Assembly (NCBI GenBank): GCA_020445645.1
Contig: JAGRGG010000003.1
Span: 1-32,926, forward strand
Origin: Geminicoccaceae bacterium
Lineage (GTDB): Bacteria > Pseudomonadota > Alphaproteobacteria > Geminicoccales > Geminicoccaceae
Reading direction: 5' to 3'
Length of the DNA: 32,926 nt
Each line of letters begins with the position of its first letter. Position 1 is the stretch's first letter. This document shows positions 9,780 to 19,993 of this stretch, piece after piece. The notes beneath the pieces were generated by a model. It saw nothing but the letters and a program-made list of their open reading frames with translations. It made no database searches and was not told where the DNA came from. Both the position numbers and the translations under genes were made by a program.

Positions 9780-11849
9780 ATGCAGACGCCCCCCAGCGCC
9801 GAGCCCCGCCCCCTTCGCCTGGAGCGCCACGGCGTCGCCTGGACCGACGACTACGCGTGGCTGCGCGATCCCGCCTACCCGGAGGTGAAGGATCCCCGGA
9901 TCCTCGCCTATCTGGAGGCCGAGAACGCTTGGTACGAGGCGGCGACGGCACCCTGGCGGGGCTTCGTCGACGGGCTGCACGCCGAACTCAAGGGGCGGAT
10001 CAAGGACGAGGACGCCTCGGTCCCCGCGCCGGACGGGCCGTTCCTCTACCACTGGATGTTCCGGGCGGGGGCGCAGTACCGGACGTGGTGCCGGCGGCCG
10101 CGGGGCGGCGGCGAGGCCGAGGTGGTGTTCGACGAGAACGCGGCGGCGCGCGGCAAGGGCTACTTCCAGTTGCGGGCGCTCGCCCCCTCGCCCGACCACC
10201 GCCGCCTCGCCTACGCCGTCGACGAGGACGGCTCGGAGCGCTACGCGCTCCACGTCCACGACCTGGACGAGCGCCTCGCCCTCGCCGAGGCGATCCCCGA
10301 CACCTCGGGCGCCGTGGCGTGGTCGGCGGACGGGAAGACGCTCCTCTACGTCGAGCTGAACGAGCGGCTGCGCCCGTTCCGCGTCCAGGCGCACCGGCTG
10401 GGGGACGGCGGGGCTGACGCCGTGCTGTTCGAGGAGGACGACCCCGCCTTCTTCGTCTCGGTCCGCCGCACCCTGAGCCGCCGCTTCGTCGTCGTCCACA
10501 GCGGCAGCCACGAGACCCACGAGGCGTGGCTCCTGGACGCGGCCGACCCCTTCGCCCCCCTTCGCCTCGTGGCCCCTCGCCTGAAGGGGCGGCGGCTCCA
10601 GGTCGAGCACCAGGCCGGGCACCAGGCCGGGCATGGGGGCGGACGGCTCGTCGTCCTGACCAACGACCGGCACGAGAACTTCCGCCTCGTCGAGGCGCCC
10701 GTCGACGGGCCTGGGCCGGAAAGCTGGCGGGAGGTGGTCGCGGGCTCGGACCGGCGCTACTGGCAGGGGCTGGTCGCCTTCGAGCGCCACGTCGTCCTGC
10801 GCGGGCGGATCGAGGCCGAGGACGCCGTCGTCGTTCTGGGGCCGGATGGGGGGGAGCGGCGCGTCGCCTTCGACGAACCCCTGCTCTCGATCGAGTGGGG
10901 CGAGAACCGCGAGCACGGCACGGCGACCCTTCGCCTCGTCGTCTCGTCGCTGAAAACCCCGCGCACCGTCGTCGACCTCGACCTCGACACCCACGCCCTC
11001 GCCGTCCGGAAGGTGCAGGAGATCCCGTCGGGCTACGACCCGGACCGCTTCGAGACGCGGCGCCTTTGGGCCACGGCCCCGGACGGGCAGCGGGTGCCGG
11101 TCTCGGTCGTCCACGAAAAGGGGCATCCGCGCGACGGCAGCCGCCCCCTCCTCCTCTACGGCTACGGCGCCTACGGCCACGGGATGGAGACGGCGTTCGC
11201 CCCCTCCAGGCTCACGTTGCTGGAGCGCGGCTTCGCCTACGCCATCGCCCACGTGCGCGGCGGCGACGAATTGGGGCAGCGCTGGTACCGGGAGGGCAGG
11301 CTGGAAGGCAAGCCGAACAGCTTTTCCGACTTCGTCGCCGCCGCCGAGGCGCTGGTCAGGGAAGGCTACGCGCGGCCGGGGCGGATCGCGGCGCGCGGCG
11401 GCAGCGCCGGGGGGATGCTGATGGGCGCCGTCGCCAACCTGCGCCCCGACCTCTGGGGCTGCCTCGTCCTGGAGGTGCCGTTCGTCGACGTGCTGAACAC
11501 CATGCTCGACGACACGCTCCCCCTCACCCCCATCGAGTGGCCGGAATGGGGCGACCCTATCCAAGACCCCACGGCGTTCGCGCGCATCAGGGGCTACAGC
11601 CCCTACGACAACGTCGGGGCGAAAGACTATCCCCCCATGCTGGTGACGGCGGGCATCAGCGACCCGCGCGTCACCTACTGGGAACCGGCCAAGTACGTGG
11701 CGAGGCTCCGCGCGCGGCGCACCAACGACGCGCCGCTCTTCCTCAAGACCAACATGGGCGCCGGCCACTTCGGCGCGTCGGGGCGGTTCGACGCCCTGCG
11801 CGAGCTGGCGGAAGCGTACGGGTTCGTGCTCAGGGTCATGGGGCGGTAG
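9780..11849 (+). CDS. ptrB: S9A prolyl oligopeptidase family peptidase (protease II)
   Basis: Serine oligopeptidase of 689 residues, close to the length of Escherichia coli protease II. It is expected to cut short peptides after basic residues in the cytoplasm. The N-terminal beta-propeller (about 70-400) starts after the typical WTDDYAWLRDP segment. The C-terminal alpha/beta-hydrolase domain holds the triad Ser542 (RGGSAGGML), Asp628 (ISDPRVTYWEPAKYVARL) and His663 (GAGHFGASGR). No signal peptide is visible. The start at 9780 has AAAGGA about seven bases upstream. A small in-frame 12-bp duplication at 10608-10631 gives a HQAGHQAGH stretch in the propeller, likely in a loop. Trypsin-like versus prolyl specificity is taken from overall resemblance. 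Confidence 0.92.
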   Translation: MQTPPSAEPRPLRLERHGVAWTDDYAWLRDPAYPEVKDPRILAYLEAENAWYEAATAPWRGFVDGLHAELKGRIKDEDASVPAPDGPFLYHWMFRAGAQYRTWCRRPRGGGEAEVVFDENAAARGKGYFQLRALAPSPDHRRLAYAVDEDGSERYALHVHDLDERLALAEAIPDTSGAVAWSADGKTLLYVELNERLRPFRVQAHRLGDGGADAVLFEEDDPAFFVSVRRTLSRRFVVVHSGSHETHEAWLLDAADPFAPLRLVAPRLKGRRLQVEHQAGHQAGHGGGRLVVLTNDRHENFRLVEAPVDGPGPESWREVVAGSDRRYWQGLVAFERHVVLRGRIEAEDAVVVLGPDGGERRVAFDEPLLSIEWGENREHGTATLRLVVSSLKTPRTVVDLDLDTHALAVRKVQEIPSGYDPDRFETRRLWATAPDGQRVPVSVVHEKGHPRDGSRPLLLYGYGAYGHGMETAFAPSRLTLLERGFAYAIAHVRGGDELGQRWYREGRLEGKPNSFSDFVAAAEALVREGYARPGRIAARGGSAGGMLMGAVANLRPDLWGCLVLEVPFVDVLNTMLDDTLPLTPIEWPEWGDPIQDPTAFARIRGYSPYDNVGAKDYPPMLVTAGISDPRVTYWEPAKYVARLRARRTNDAPLFLKTNMGAGHFGASGRFDALRELAEAYGFVLRVMGR

Positions 11850-12036
11850 CCCGACTGTGGCCGAACGAACACGGCCGGGGACCGGGGCGCCGCCGCCGCC
11901 GTGCCGCCGCATCAACCGGATACGCAATCCTCGACGTTCAAGACGAACGCGCTTGCCTCGGCTTTCGATATCGTTAAAGTGTAACATTCGTAGGATGCTT
12001 TGGCCCGATCTACTTCAATCTGGAGGTGAAACGCCG

Positions 12037-13467
12037 ATGCGGCTAAAAACGCTTGGGCTGGCCCTATTCATGATTGCGTGCCTCTTCCAGGGGGCCGCGC
12101 ACGCGGCGTCGAAGCCGCACTTCGTGATCGTCATGACCGACGACCAGTCGTTCCGCGAGTTCGACCGCACCATCATGCCCAAGACGTTCCGCGCGATCGC
12201 CGACAAGGGGGCGATGCTCACGAACGCGTGGTTCAACGTGGCCCTGTGCTGCCCGGCGCGGGCGAACTTCCTGACGGGCAAGTACGCGCAGAACACCGGC
12301 GTGTCCGCGAACAGCTACGCGCAGTTCCTGGCCGGCGGCAACGAGCCGCAGACCTTCGCCGCCGTGCTCGCCAAGGCCGGCTACGTCAACATCATGTCCG
12401 GCAAGCACCTGAACGGCTACAACGGCTACCTCAACGGGCGCTTCCACCTCCCGGAAGGGTGGACCTACTGGACGGCCCGCGTCGGCGGCGCGAACATCTA
12501 CACCGACTCGACCGTCATCAACGAAGCCGGCAAGAGGACCAAGGTCCAGGAATACACGACCGACTACTACTTCGATCAGGCGGTCATCGACGTCGCCGCC
12601 GCGCTTCGGACGGGCCAGCCCACCCTCACCTTCGTCAACGTGAGCGCCCCGCACACGCCCTACATACCCCCGGCCAGGTACAAGGGTGCCTGCAACAACG
12701 TGCCGCTCCCCAGGATCCCGTCCTACAACCACAAGGACCCGCTCAAGCCGGCCTACACCGTGATCGGCAAGTTCAACCAGACGTTCGAGGCGAAGCTCAA
12801 CCAGAGCCGCCGCGACCGCATCTGCTCGCTCCGGTCGGTCGACGACGGCGTCGAGAAGCTGGTGCAGGCCTACGAACAGGCCGGGCAGGGCAACAACACC
12901 TACTTCATCTTCATGTCCGACAACGGCATGCTGATGGGCGAGCACGGCCTCACCAACTCGAAGGGGTCGCCGCACCAGGAATCGCTGCGCATGTTCCTCG
13001 CCATCCGCGGGCCGGGGATCAGGCCGCGGAGCGAGATCGGGCAGCTGATAGGCATCGCCGACCTCGCGCCGACGATGTACGAGCTCGCCGGCGTCGCCAC
13101 CCCGGCCTGGGTCGACGGCCGCTCGATCGTGTCGGTGTGGGGCCCGAAGCCGCCCTCGGCGGCGGCGTGGCGCAAGGTGCTCCCCGGCCAGCTGATAACC
13201 TCGGGCTCGACCCCCCGGATCCCGTCCTGGCGGGGCGTCGTCACGGCCAAGGGCCAGACCTACGCCGAGTATGCGGGGCTCAAGGGCAAGGGCGTGTGGC
13301 AGGAGTTCTACGACCGCAACCTCGACGCCTACGAGTTGAGCAACCGGGCCAACCGCCAGCCCAGCTGGCTGCTGACGCGCTTTGCCTATCTCACCAAGCA
13401 GCTCAACACCTGCGCCGGCGCCACCTGCCGGGAGCGTGAGCAGTCCTACGTGCCCGCTTCCCGCTAG
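12037..13467 (+). CDS. Secreted sulfatase, N-acetylglucosamine-6-sulfatase-like
   Basis: Formylglycine-dependent sulfatase of 476 residues, exported to the periplasm. It starts with a signal peptide (hydrophobic 5-18, likely cut after AHA at about 23). The metal site starts with VMTDDQS. The sulfatase signature ALCCPARANFLTG puts the cysteine to be converted to formylglycine at Cys71. MSGKHLNGY, SAPHTPY, SVDDGVEKLV and MSDNGMLMGEHGL...KGSPHQESLRM follow in family order. These stretches resemble animal glucosamine-6-sulfatase, so a sulfated amino sugar is a reasonable substrate guess. The ATG at 12037 has an excellent TGGAGGTGA ribosome site; an upstream in-frame extension would bury the signal peptide. 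No formylglycine-generating enzyme is seen in the window. The next gene, a surface lipoprotein, is co-directional. Confidence 0.92.
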   Translation: MRLKTLGLALFMIACLFQGAAHAASKPHFVIVMTDDQSFREFDRTIMPKTFRAIADKGAMLTNAWFNVALCCPARANFLTGKYAQNTGVSANSYAQFLAGGNEPQTFAAVLAKAGYVNIMSGKHLNGYNGYLNGRFHLPEGWTYWTARVGGANIYTDSTVINEAGKRTKVQEYTTDYYFDQAVIDVAAALRTGQPTLTFVNVSAPHTPYIPPARYKGACNNVPLPRIPSYNHKDPLKPAYTVIGKFNQTFEAKLNQSRRDRICSLRSVDDGVEKLVQAYEQAGQGNNTYFIFMSDNGMLMGEHGLTNSKGSPHQESLRMFLAIRGPGIRPRSEIGQLIGIADLAPTMYELAGVATPAWVDGRSIVSVWGPKPPSAAAWRKVLPGQLITSGSTPRIPSWRGVVTAKGQTYAEYAGLKGKGVWQEFYDRNLDAYELSNRANRQPSWLLTRFAYLTKQLNTCAGATCREREQSYVPASR

Positions 13468-13493
13468 GTTCTCCGGGTACTCCTTGGTGTCCT

Positions 13494-13521
13494 GGTCCGC
13501 TTTTCGCGCAACGGACCGTTG
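13494..13521 (+). other. Two mutually exclusive hairpins between sulfatase and lipoprotein genes
   Basis: GGTCCG/CGGACC (13494-13499 and 13512-13517) can pair around a 12-base loop. An overlapping 5-bp stem, CAACG/CGTTG (13509-13513 and 13517-13521), uses some of the same bases. No T-run follows. They could form a weak terminator or leader switch, or be chance in GC-rich DNA. Confidence 0.25.
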
Positions 13522-13581
13522 CCGAAGCCGGCGGACCGGTTCACACCGCGTTACGGATGTCAACTTTCTAGGTGGAAGCCC

Positions 13582-14538
13582 ATGTCGTTTCGGTTCGATC
13601 GCACGTGCCTGACCGTGTCGCTGCTCCTGCTCGCGTCGTGCAGCGGCGGGGGAAGCGGCGGCGGTGACGGGTCCGGCGCCGGCCCGACGCCGGGCGGGAC
13701 CACGACCACGGGCGGGACGACCACCACCGGGGGCGACACCACGACCACGGGCGGGGCGACCACGACGGGCGGTGTCACGACTACCGGAGGGACTACCACC
13801 GGCGGCACGACGACCGGGGGCGGCACGACGACCACCGGGGGCACCACGACCACCGGCGGCACGACGACCGGGGGCGGCCCGCAGATCGGAACGGCGACGT
13901 CCACGACGACGGGCGCCGCGACGACCGCCGCCGCCGTCGACGCGGGCGGCGTCGCCGTCGAGACCGGAAACGGGCTGCGCGTCGCAGCCAGCGCCCCGTT
14001 CGCCACGATCGAGAACAACGTCGACCAGTACGAGGCCGACGACGGCACGGTCTGGGCGTCGCGCAAGGGCCAGACGACGCTGGGGGCGAGGCTCGACTAC
14101 ACGGCGTTCGGCGTCTGGCGCGGCCTCCTGCCGGACGGGGGCACGACCGAGGCGGGCGCCTTCTTCACGGGCGAGCCCACCCCCCCGGCCGGCGTCCCGA
14201 CCACGGGCACGGCGGCCTACGCGGGCGGCGCCATGGCGGTGGAGGAGAGCGGCGGCGGCGAGGTGGTGGAGCCCTATTTCGGCACGTCGACGCTGACGGC
14301 GGACTTCGCCGCCGGCGCCGTGACCGGCGGCGCCGCCTTCGACGGCCTGGGCGTCGACTTCGGGACGATGGGCATCGAGGGCGCCGGGTTCGGCGGCACG
14401 GGCGCCACCTCCGATCGCGGCCACGGCGGCGCGGCCTCCGGCCGCTTCGCCGGCCCGAACGCGCAGGAGGCGGCGGGGACGTTCACCCTCTCCGGCCCCT
14501 CGCAGCTCCGCGGCTCGTTCGGCGCGGCGCGGCGGTAG
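13582..14538 (+). CDS. TbpB/fHbp-like surface lipoprotein with Thr-Gly linker
   Basis: Predicted outer-membrane lipoprotein of 318 residues. A lipoprotein signal peptide ends in the lipobox LASC, giving a lipidated Cys20. A flexible SGGGSGGGDGSG tether follows, then a Thr/Gly repeat linker (about 40-99) built from TTTGG and TTTTGG units. The C-terminal region (about 140-318) has the pattern of transferrin-binding-protein-like eight-stranded barrels: TAAYAGGAMAV, STLTADFAAGAVTG, SGRFAGPNAQEAAGTF and a final LRGSFGAAR. In known families such proteins are flipped to the surface by Slam and bind host or environmental ligands. Here surface display is inferred, no slam gene is seen, and the ligand is unknown. 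The ATG at 13582 has AGGTGGA upstream; the 21 extra in-frame codons lack signal-peptide character. The sulfatase lies 114 bp upstream. Confidence 0.75.
   Translation: MSFRFDRTCLTVSLLLLASCSGGGSGGGDGSGAGPTPGGTTTTGGTTTTGGDTTTTGGATTTGGVTTTGGTTTGGTTTGGGTTTTGGTTTTGGTTTGGGPQIGTATSTTTGAATTAAAVDAGGVAVETGNGLRVAASAPFATIENNVDQYEADDGTVWASRKGQTTLGARLDYTAFGVWRGLLPDGGTTEAGAFFTGEPTPPAGVPTTGTAAYAGGAMAVEESGGGEVVEPYFGTSTLTADFAAGAVTGGAAFDGLGVDFGTMGIEGAGFGGTGATSDRGHGGAASGRFAGPNAQEAAGTFTLSGPSQLRGSFGAARR
13699..13878 (+). repeat. Coding minisatellite for the Thr/Gly linker
   Basis: About twelve imperfect 12-, 15- and 18-bp units built on ACGACCACCGGCGGC, all keeping the reading frame of the lipoprotein gene. They differ mainly at third positions and in the number of Thr codons. 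Such arrays can change length by slippage or recombination without breaking the frame. Confidence 0.75.
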
Positions 14539-14577
14539 GGCAGGTCGAAGAGCCCAAAGCGCCCCCAAATTCCACCT

Positions 14578-14683
14578 CGTGCCCCGGACTCGGATCTGGG
14601 GCCTACATGCTCAAACCCCCGAGCCGCTCGCAGGGACTTTCGTGGGGGCAGCAGCTAAGCCCCGGCTCCGAGTCCGGGGCACG
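14578..14683. repeat. REPIN-like pair of inverted REP units
   Basis: CGTGCCCCGGACTCGGA (14578-14594) and its exact reverse complement (14667-14683) face each other across 72 bp. Similarity continues imperfectly inward. Each unit can also fold on itself through GCCCC(GG)/(CC)GGGGC. Two palindromic units in inverted orientation between genes is the usual layout of mobile REP doublets. It lies between the convergent lipoprotein and nadE genes. Confidence 0.65.
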
Positions 14684-14726
14684 CTGGCGTAAGCTGGAGC
14701 ACGGGCGCTCCGATCACCACCAATAA

Positions 14727-14770
14727 ACAAACAAAAAAGAAAAAGGCCCCGCGCCAGCGGGCGCGAAGCG
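14727..14770 (-). terminator. Rho-independent terminator of nadE; gene-end motif copy D
   Basis: On the minus strand, just after the nadE stop, CGCTTCGCGCCCGCTGGCGC continues GGGGCC and then two T-runs (TTTTTC, TTTTTT). CGCGCC pairs perfectly with GGCGCG around a CGCT loop. It is the best-formed terminator in the window and ends the six-gene minus-strand run. Confidence 0.75.
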
Positions 14771-14774
14771 CAAC

Positions 14775-16832
<2,058 letters not shown>

Positions 16833-16840
16833 GCGCCCCC

Positions 16841-17317
16841 CTACTCCTCCATCCGCGCCTTGATCTCGGCGAGACCCGCCTCGTAGATCCCGGCGATGGC
16901 CGCCTGCGCCTCCTCCTGGCTCGCGTCCTTGGGGGCGAAGGTGCTCTTCCAGACGACGCGCGACTTGCCCTCGCCGACGCTGTCGACGGTGATGGTCGAC
17001 TTGTAGTCGCTGACCGGTAAGGGGCTTTTGAGGATCCGGTAGCCGTACTGGCGGGCGGCGTCGTCGCGCGAGGTCTCCTCCTCCAGGATCTCGCCGCCGC
17101 CCTGAAGCACCAGGAGGCGCCGTTCCTTGCCGGCTTCCTCGCTCTCGGTGCACGTGGCGACGGCGGGGTGCCAGTCGCCGATGGCGCACCACGGCCCGAC
17201 CATCGACCAGACCTCGTCCGGCGGGGCGTCGAGGTCGACCGTCCGATCGACCTCGATCGCCAGCGCCGGGCCGGAAAGGAGGGCGAGAAGGGCGGCGGCG
17301 GGGAGGAGGCGCTTCAT
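16841..17317 (-). CDS. Exported SRPBCC (START-like) domain protein
   Basis: Small protein of 158 residues. A signal peptide ([20 protein letters not shown]) probably cleaved after residue 20 is followed by one SRPBCC/polyketide cyclase-like domain. It begins with the characteristic beta-strand and [20 protein letters not shown] pattern (about 32-51) and ends in a long C-terminal helix. This fold forms a pocket for hydrophobic ligands; members with signal peptides include MxaD-like periplasmic proteins. The ligand is unknown. The gene is tightly coupled to nadE downstream and 36 bp after the AEC permease gene, but no functional link to NAD synthesis is evident. The ATG at 17317 has a moderate AAAGG ribosome site. 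Confidence 0.8.
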   Translation of the reverse strand: MKRLLPAAALLALLSGPALAIEVDRTVDLDAPPDEVWSMVGPWCAIGDWHPAVATCTESEEAGKERRLLVLQGGGEILEEETSRDDAARQYGYRILKSPLPVSDYKSTITVDSVGEGKSRVVWKSTFAPKDASQEEAQAAIAGIYEAGLAEIKARMEE

Positions 17318-17353
17318 GACGTTCGGCCTTTATCGGGTTGCTTGGCGCCCCTT

Positions 17354-18292
17354 CTAGCCCGGCGCCGCCCAGACGAGAAGCGCGGTGAGCGTGACGACCG
17401 AGAGGACGTGGGTGAGGAGGACGAGGCCCGACGCGCCTTCGGCGTAGACGCCGTAGCGCCCGGCGACGACGAAGACGGTGGCCGCCGTCGGCAGGGCCGC
17501 GAGGACGAGGATGGGGGCGCTCGTCGCCCGCGGCATCGGCCAGAGCCACGAGGCGATGCCGGCGACGAGGAGGGGGTGGAGGACGAGCTTCATGAGGGCG
17601 AGCGAGAGGAGTTCCCGCCCCGCCCCGCCGAGGCGGGTGCCGACGAGCGACGCGCCGAGCGCGAACAGGGCGCAAGGGGCGGCGGCGGCGCCCAGGAGCC
17701 CCGCGAACGCCTCGACCGTGCCCGGCAGGCCGAACGGCAACGCGGCGGCGAAGGCGCCGAGGAGCACGGCGAGGATGAGCGGGTTGAACGCCAGCCCCCG
17801 CGCGACCCCGACGAACGCGGCCCGCCCGCCGCCGCCGCCTTTGGCCCCCACCTCCAGGAGAACGATCGTCAGGAACACGGTCGTCAGGTTGTCGAAGGTG
17901 ACGGCCAAGACGGCGGGCAGGGCCTGATCGCGCCCGAACCCGGTGATGAGGAGGGGAATGCCCATGTAGCCGACGTTGCCGAACGACGCCCCCAGCCCCA
18001 TCAGCGCCGCCTGCCCGACCCCGGCCCCGAAGACGAGCCGCCCGACGAGGAAGCCCAGCGCGTAGACGGAAAAGGAGGCGCCGTAGTAGGCGACGAAGAA
18101 GTCGGGCGCCAGCAGCTCCCGCGTGGGGGTTCCCGCCACCTTGGCGAACAGGAGCACGGGCAGGGCGAACCAGTAGACGAAGGCGTTGAGCCCGGCCACG
18201 GCGGCGCGGTCCAGGATCCGCCAGCGCAGGGCGGCGAATCCCAGGAAGATGAGGGCGAAGAAGGGGACCGCTACGTCGAGGATCGCGCGCAC
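17354..18292 (-). CDS. AEC-family (auxin efflux carrier-like) permease
   Basis: Polytopic inner-membrane protein of 312 residues with about ten hydrophobic helices in two five-helix halves and a Gly-rich cytoplasmic loop (about 150-157, KGGGGG) between them. It has the family features [18 protein letters not shown] (about 38-55), [13 protein letters not shown] (about 103-115) and [10 protein letters not shown] (about 208-217). Bacterial members move organic acids such as malate, malonate or amino-acid derivatives; the substrate here is not predictable. The start is a GTG at 18292 with no clear ribosome site. The short distance from mutT suggests the same transcript, although a gene-end motif lies between them. 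Confidence 0.85.
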   Translation of the reverse strand: MRAILDVAVPFFALIFLGFAALRWRILDRAAVAGLNAFVYWFALPVLLFAKVAGTPTRELLAPDFFVAYYGASFSVYALGFLVGRLVFGAGVGQAALMGLGASFGNVGYMGIPLLITGFGRDQALPAVLAVTFDNLTTVFLTIVLLEVGAKGGGGGRAAFVGVARGLAFNPLILAVLLGAFAAALPFGLPGTVEAFAGLLGAAAAPCALFALGASLVGTRLGGAGRELLSLALMKLVLHPLLVAGIASWLWPMPRATSAPILVLAALPTAATVFVVAGRYGVYAEGASGLVLLTHVLSVVTLTALLVWAAPG

Positions 18293-18313
18293 AGGGGAGC
18301 TTTCGGCAGGTTA

Positions 18314-18339
18314 CGCCCCGCGCCGGCGGACGCGAAGCG
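18314..18339 (-). repeat. Gene-end motif copy E, after mutT
   Basis: On the minus strand, CGCTTCGCGTCCGCCGGCGC and GGGGCG follow the mutT stop by about ten bases. It is the same element as the terminators after hemH and nadE but has no T-run. The AEC permease gene starts a little further on in the same direction, so complete termination is unlikely. Confidence 0.5.
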
Positions 18340-18349
18340 TGAACCGGCC

Positions 18350-18748
18350 CTAGAGCAGTTCCTGAAGGAAGGGAAGCAGCGGCCGGTCGGCGGGCGGCAT
18401 GGGGAGTTGGAACAGGGCCTGGGGCCTCGCCCAGCGGAGCGCCTGTCCTTCCTTGCCTTCGGGCTCGCCCCGCCAGCGGCGGCAGACGTAGAGGGGCATG
18501 AGGAGGTGGAAGGCGTCGTAGGGGTGGGAGGCGAAGGCGAGGGGGGCGAGGCAGGCGGTCTCGGTGTCGATCCCGAGTTCTTCCCGGAGTTCGCGGACCA
18601 GGCAGGCTTCGGGGGTCTCGCCCGGGTCGAGCTTGCCGCCGGGGAACTCCCACAAGCCGGCGAGGGGCTTGCCCTCGGGGCGCCGGGTGACGAGGACGCG
18701 GCCGTCGCCGTCGACGAGGGCGCAGGCGGCGACGAGGAGGAGGCGCAT
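18350..18748 (-). CDS. mutT: MutT-type Nudix hydrolase
   Basis: Nudix pyrophosphohydrolase of 132 residues, likely the 8-oxo-dGTP-cleaving mutator-prevention enzyme. The full Nudix box is present at 38-60: Gly38, Glu44, then Arg52-Glu53-Leu54 and Glu56-Glu57 ending in Gly59-Ile60 ([15 protein letters not shown] followed by RELREELGI). The N-terminal [17 protein letters not shown] is typical of MutT. Its ATG immediately follows the argJ TAG, and no ribosome site is visible, so translation probably depends on ribosomes finishing argJ. Nudix specificity is hard to fix from sequence, but the argJ-mutT order is a common alphaproteobacterial arrangement. Confidence 0.9.
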   Translation of the reverse strand: MRLLLVAACALVDGDGRVLVTRRPEGKPLAGLWEFPGGKLDPGETPEACLVRELREELGIDTETACLAPLAFASHPYDAFHLLMPLYVCRRWRGEPEGKEGQALRWARPQALFQLPMPPADRPLLPFLQELL

Positions 18749-19984
18749 CTAGGAGCGGTAGTCGGCGTTGATGTCGATGTAGCCGTGGGTGAGGTCGCAG
18801 GTCCAGACGGCGGCCTTGCCGGGACCAATGCCGACGGTGGCCTCGATCAGGATCTCCCGGCCCTTCAGGTGGGCGTCGATCGGCGCCTCGTCGAGGTCGG
18901 GGACGGCGCCGCCGTTTCGGGCGACGGGAAAGCCCCCGAAGGCGACGCCGATGCGGGGCAGATCGACTTTTTCCCCCGCGTTGCCGATCGCCATCAGGAC
19001 GCGGCCCCAGTTGGCGTCGCCGCCGGCGATCGCGGTCTTGACGAGGGGCGAGTTGGCGATCTCGAGGCCGATCCGCCGGGCGCTGGCGTCGCTTTCGGCG
19101 CCGTCCACGCGGATCTCGACGAGCTTCGTGGCGCCCTCGCCGTCCTTGACCACCATGAGGGCGAGGTCCTTCAGGACCGCGAACAGGGCCTGCCTGAAGC
19201 CCGCCAGCGCCGGGTCGTCGGCGCTTTGAGGCATCGGGTTGCCGGCCTTGCCGGTGGCGAGGAGGAGGAGGGTGTCGGAGGTGGAGGCGTCGCCGTCGAC
19301 GGTGATGGCGTTGAACGACTGGTCGGCGCCCTCCTCGACCAGGCGCTGGACGAGGGGGGCGGGGAGGAGCGCGTCGGTGGCGACGAAGGCCAGCATGGTC
19401 GCCATGTCGGGGGCGATCATGCCCGACCCCTTGGCGATGCCGGTGACGGTGACGGGGCGGCCGGCGATGTCGGCACGCCTCGAGGCCCACTTGGGGAAGG
19501 TGTCGGTCGTCATGATCGCCGCCGCCGCCGTCTCGATGCCGTCAGGGGCAAGGGCGGCGACCAAGTCCGGCACGGCGGCCTCGATCCTCTCGACCGGCAG
19601 GCGCTGGCCGATGACGCCCGTGGAGGCGACCAGCACCTCCTCCATCCGGCAGCCGATGGCGTCCGCCACGGCCTTCGCCTCGGCGCGGACGGCGCGGTCG
19701 CCCTCCTCGCCCCGAAAGACGTTGGCGGTGCCGGCGTTGGCGATGACGGCCCTTGCCCGCCCGCGCGCGACGACCTCGCGGCACCAGGGGACCGGGTGGC
19801 CGGGGACGGCGGAGCGGGTCAGCACGCCGCCGACGGCGGTGCCCTCGGCGGCCTCGATGAGGAGGAGGTCGGGACGGTCCCGGTAGCGGAGGCCCGCCTC
19901 GATCGCGGCGAAGCGGACGCCCTTCACGGGAAGGGGGTCCAGCATCGCCGCCGGCGCCAGAGGCGAGCGCGTCGAAGGGGCCAC
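18749..19984 (-). CDS. argJ: Bifunctional ornithine acetyltransferase/N-acetylglutamate synthase
   Basis: ArgJ, 411 residues, transfers acetyl from N-acetylornithine to glutamate in the cyclic arginine pathway and may also use acetyl-CoA. It is made as a precursor that cuts itself between Ala195 and the nucleophile Thr196 in [13 protein letters not shown]. Other hallmarks are SPLAP near the start, NAGTANVF (83-90), [10 protein letters not shown] (121-130), TTDTFPK (159-165), and a C-terminal [16 protein letters not shown]. The GTG at 19984 is chosen because the SPLAP motif normally sits within the first dozen residues. AGTAGGT, overlapping the stop of the PPIase gene, is the likely ribosome site. 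It lies between the PPIase and mutT genes in one transcript. Confidence 0.96.
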   Translation of the reverse strand: MAPSTRSPLAPAAMLDPLPVKGVRFAAIEAGLRYRDRPDLLLIEAAEGTAVGGVLTRSAVPGHPVPWCREVVARGRARAVIANAGTANVFRGEEGDRAVRAEAKAVADAIGCRMEEVLVASTGVIGQRLPVERIEAAVPDLVAALAPDGIETAAAAIMTTDTFPKWASRRADIAGRPVTVTGIAKGSGMIAPDMATMLAFVATDALLPAPLVQRLVEEGADQSFNAITVDGDASTSDTLLLLATGKAGNPMPQSADDPALAGFRQALFAVLKDLALMVVKDGEGATKLVEIRVDGAESDASARRIGLEIANSPLVKTAIAGGDANWGRVLMAIGNAGEKVDLPRIGVAFGGFPVARNGGAVPDLDEAPIDAHLKGREILIEATVGIGPGKAAVWTCDLTHGYIDINADYRS

Positions 19985-19993
19985 GTGGGGGAC

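Noticed and set aside
13505-13518. The 14-mer TTCGCGCAACGGAC occurring at 13504-13517 and near 31389-31402
   Set aside because: A single match of this length between two distant places is expected by chance in a 33-kb GC-rich window, and flanks do not align.
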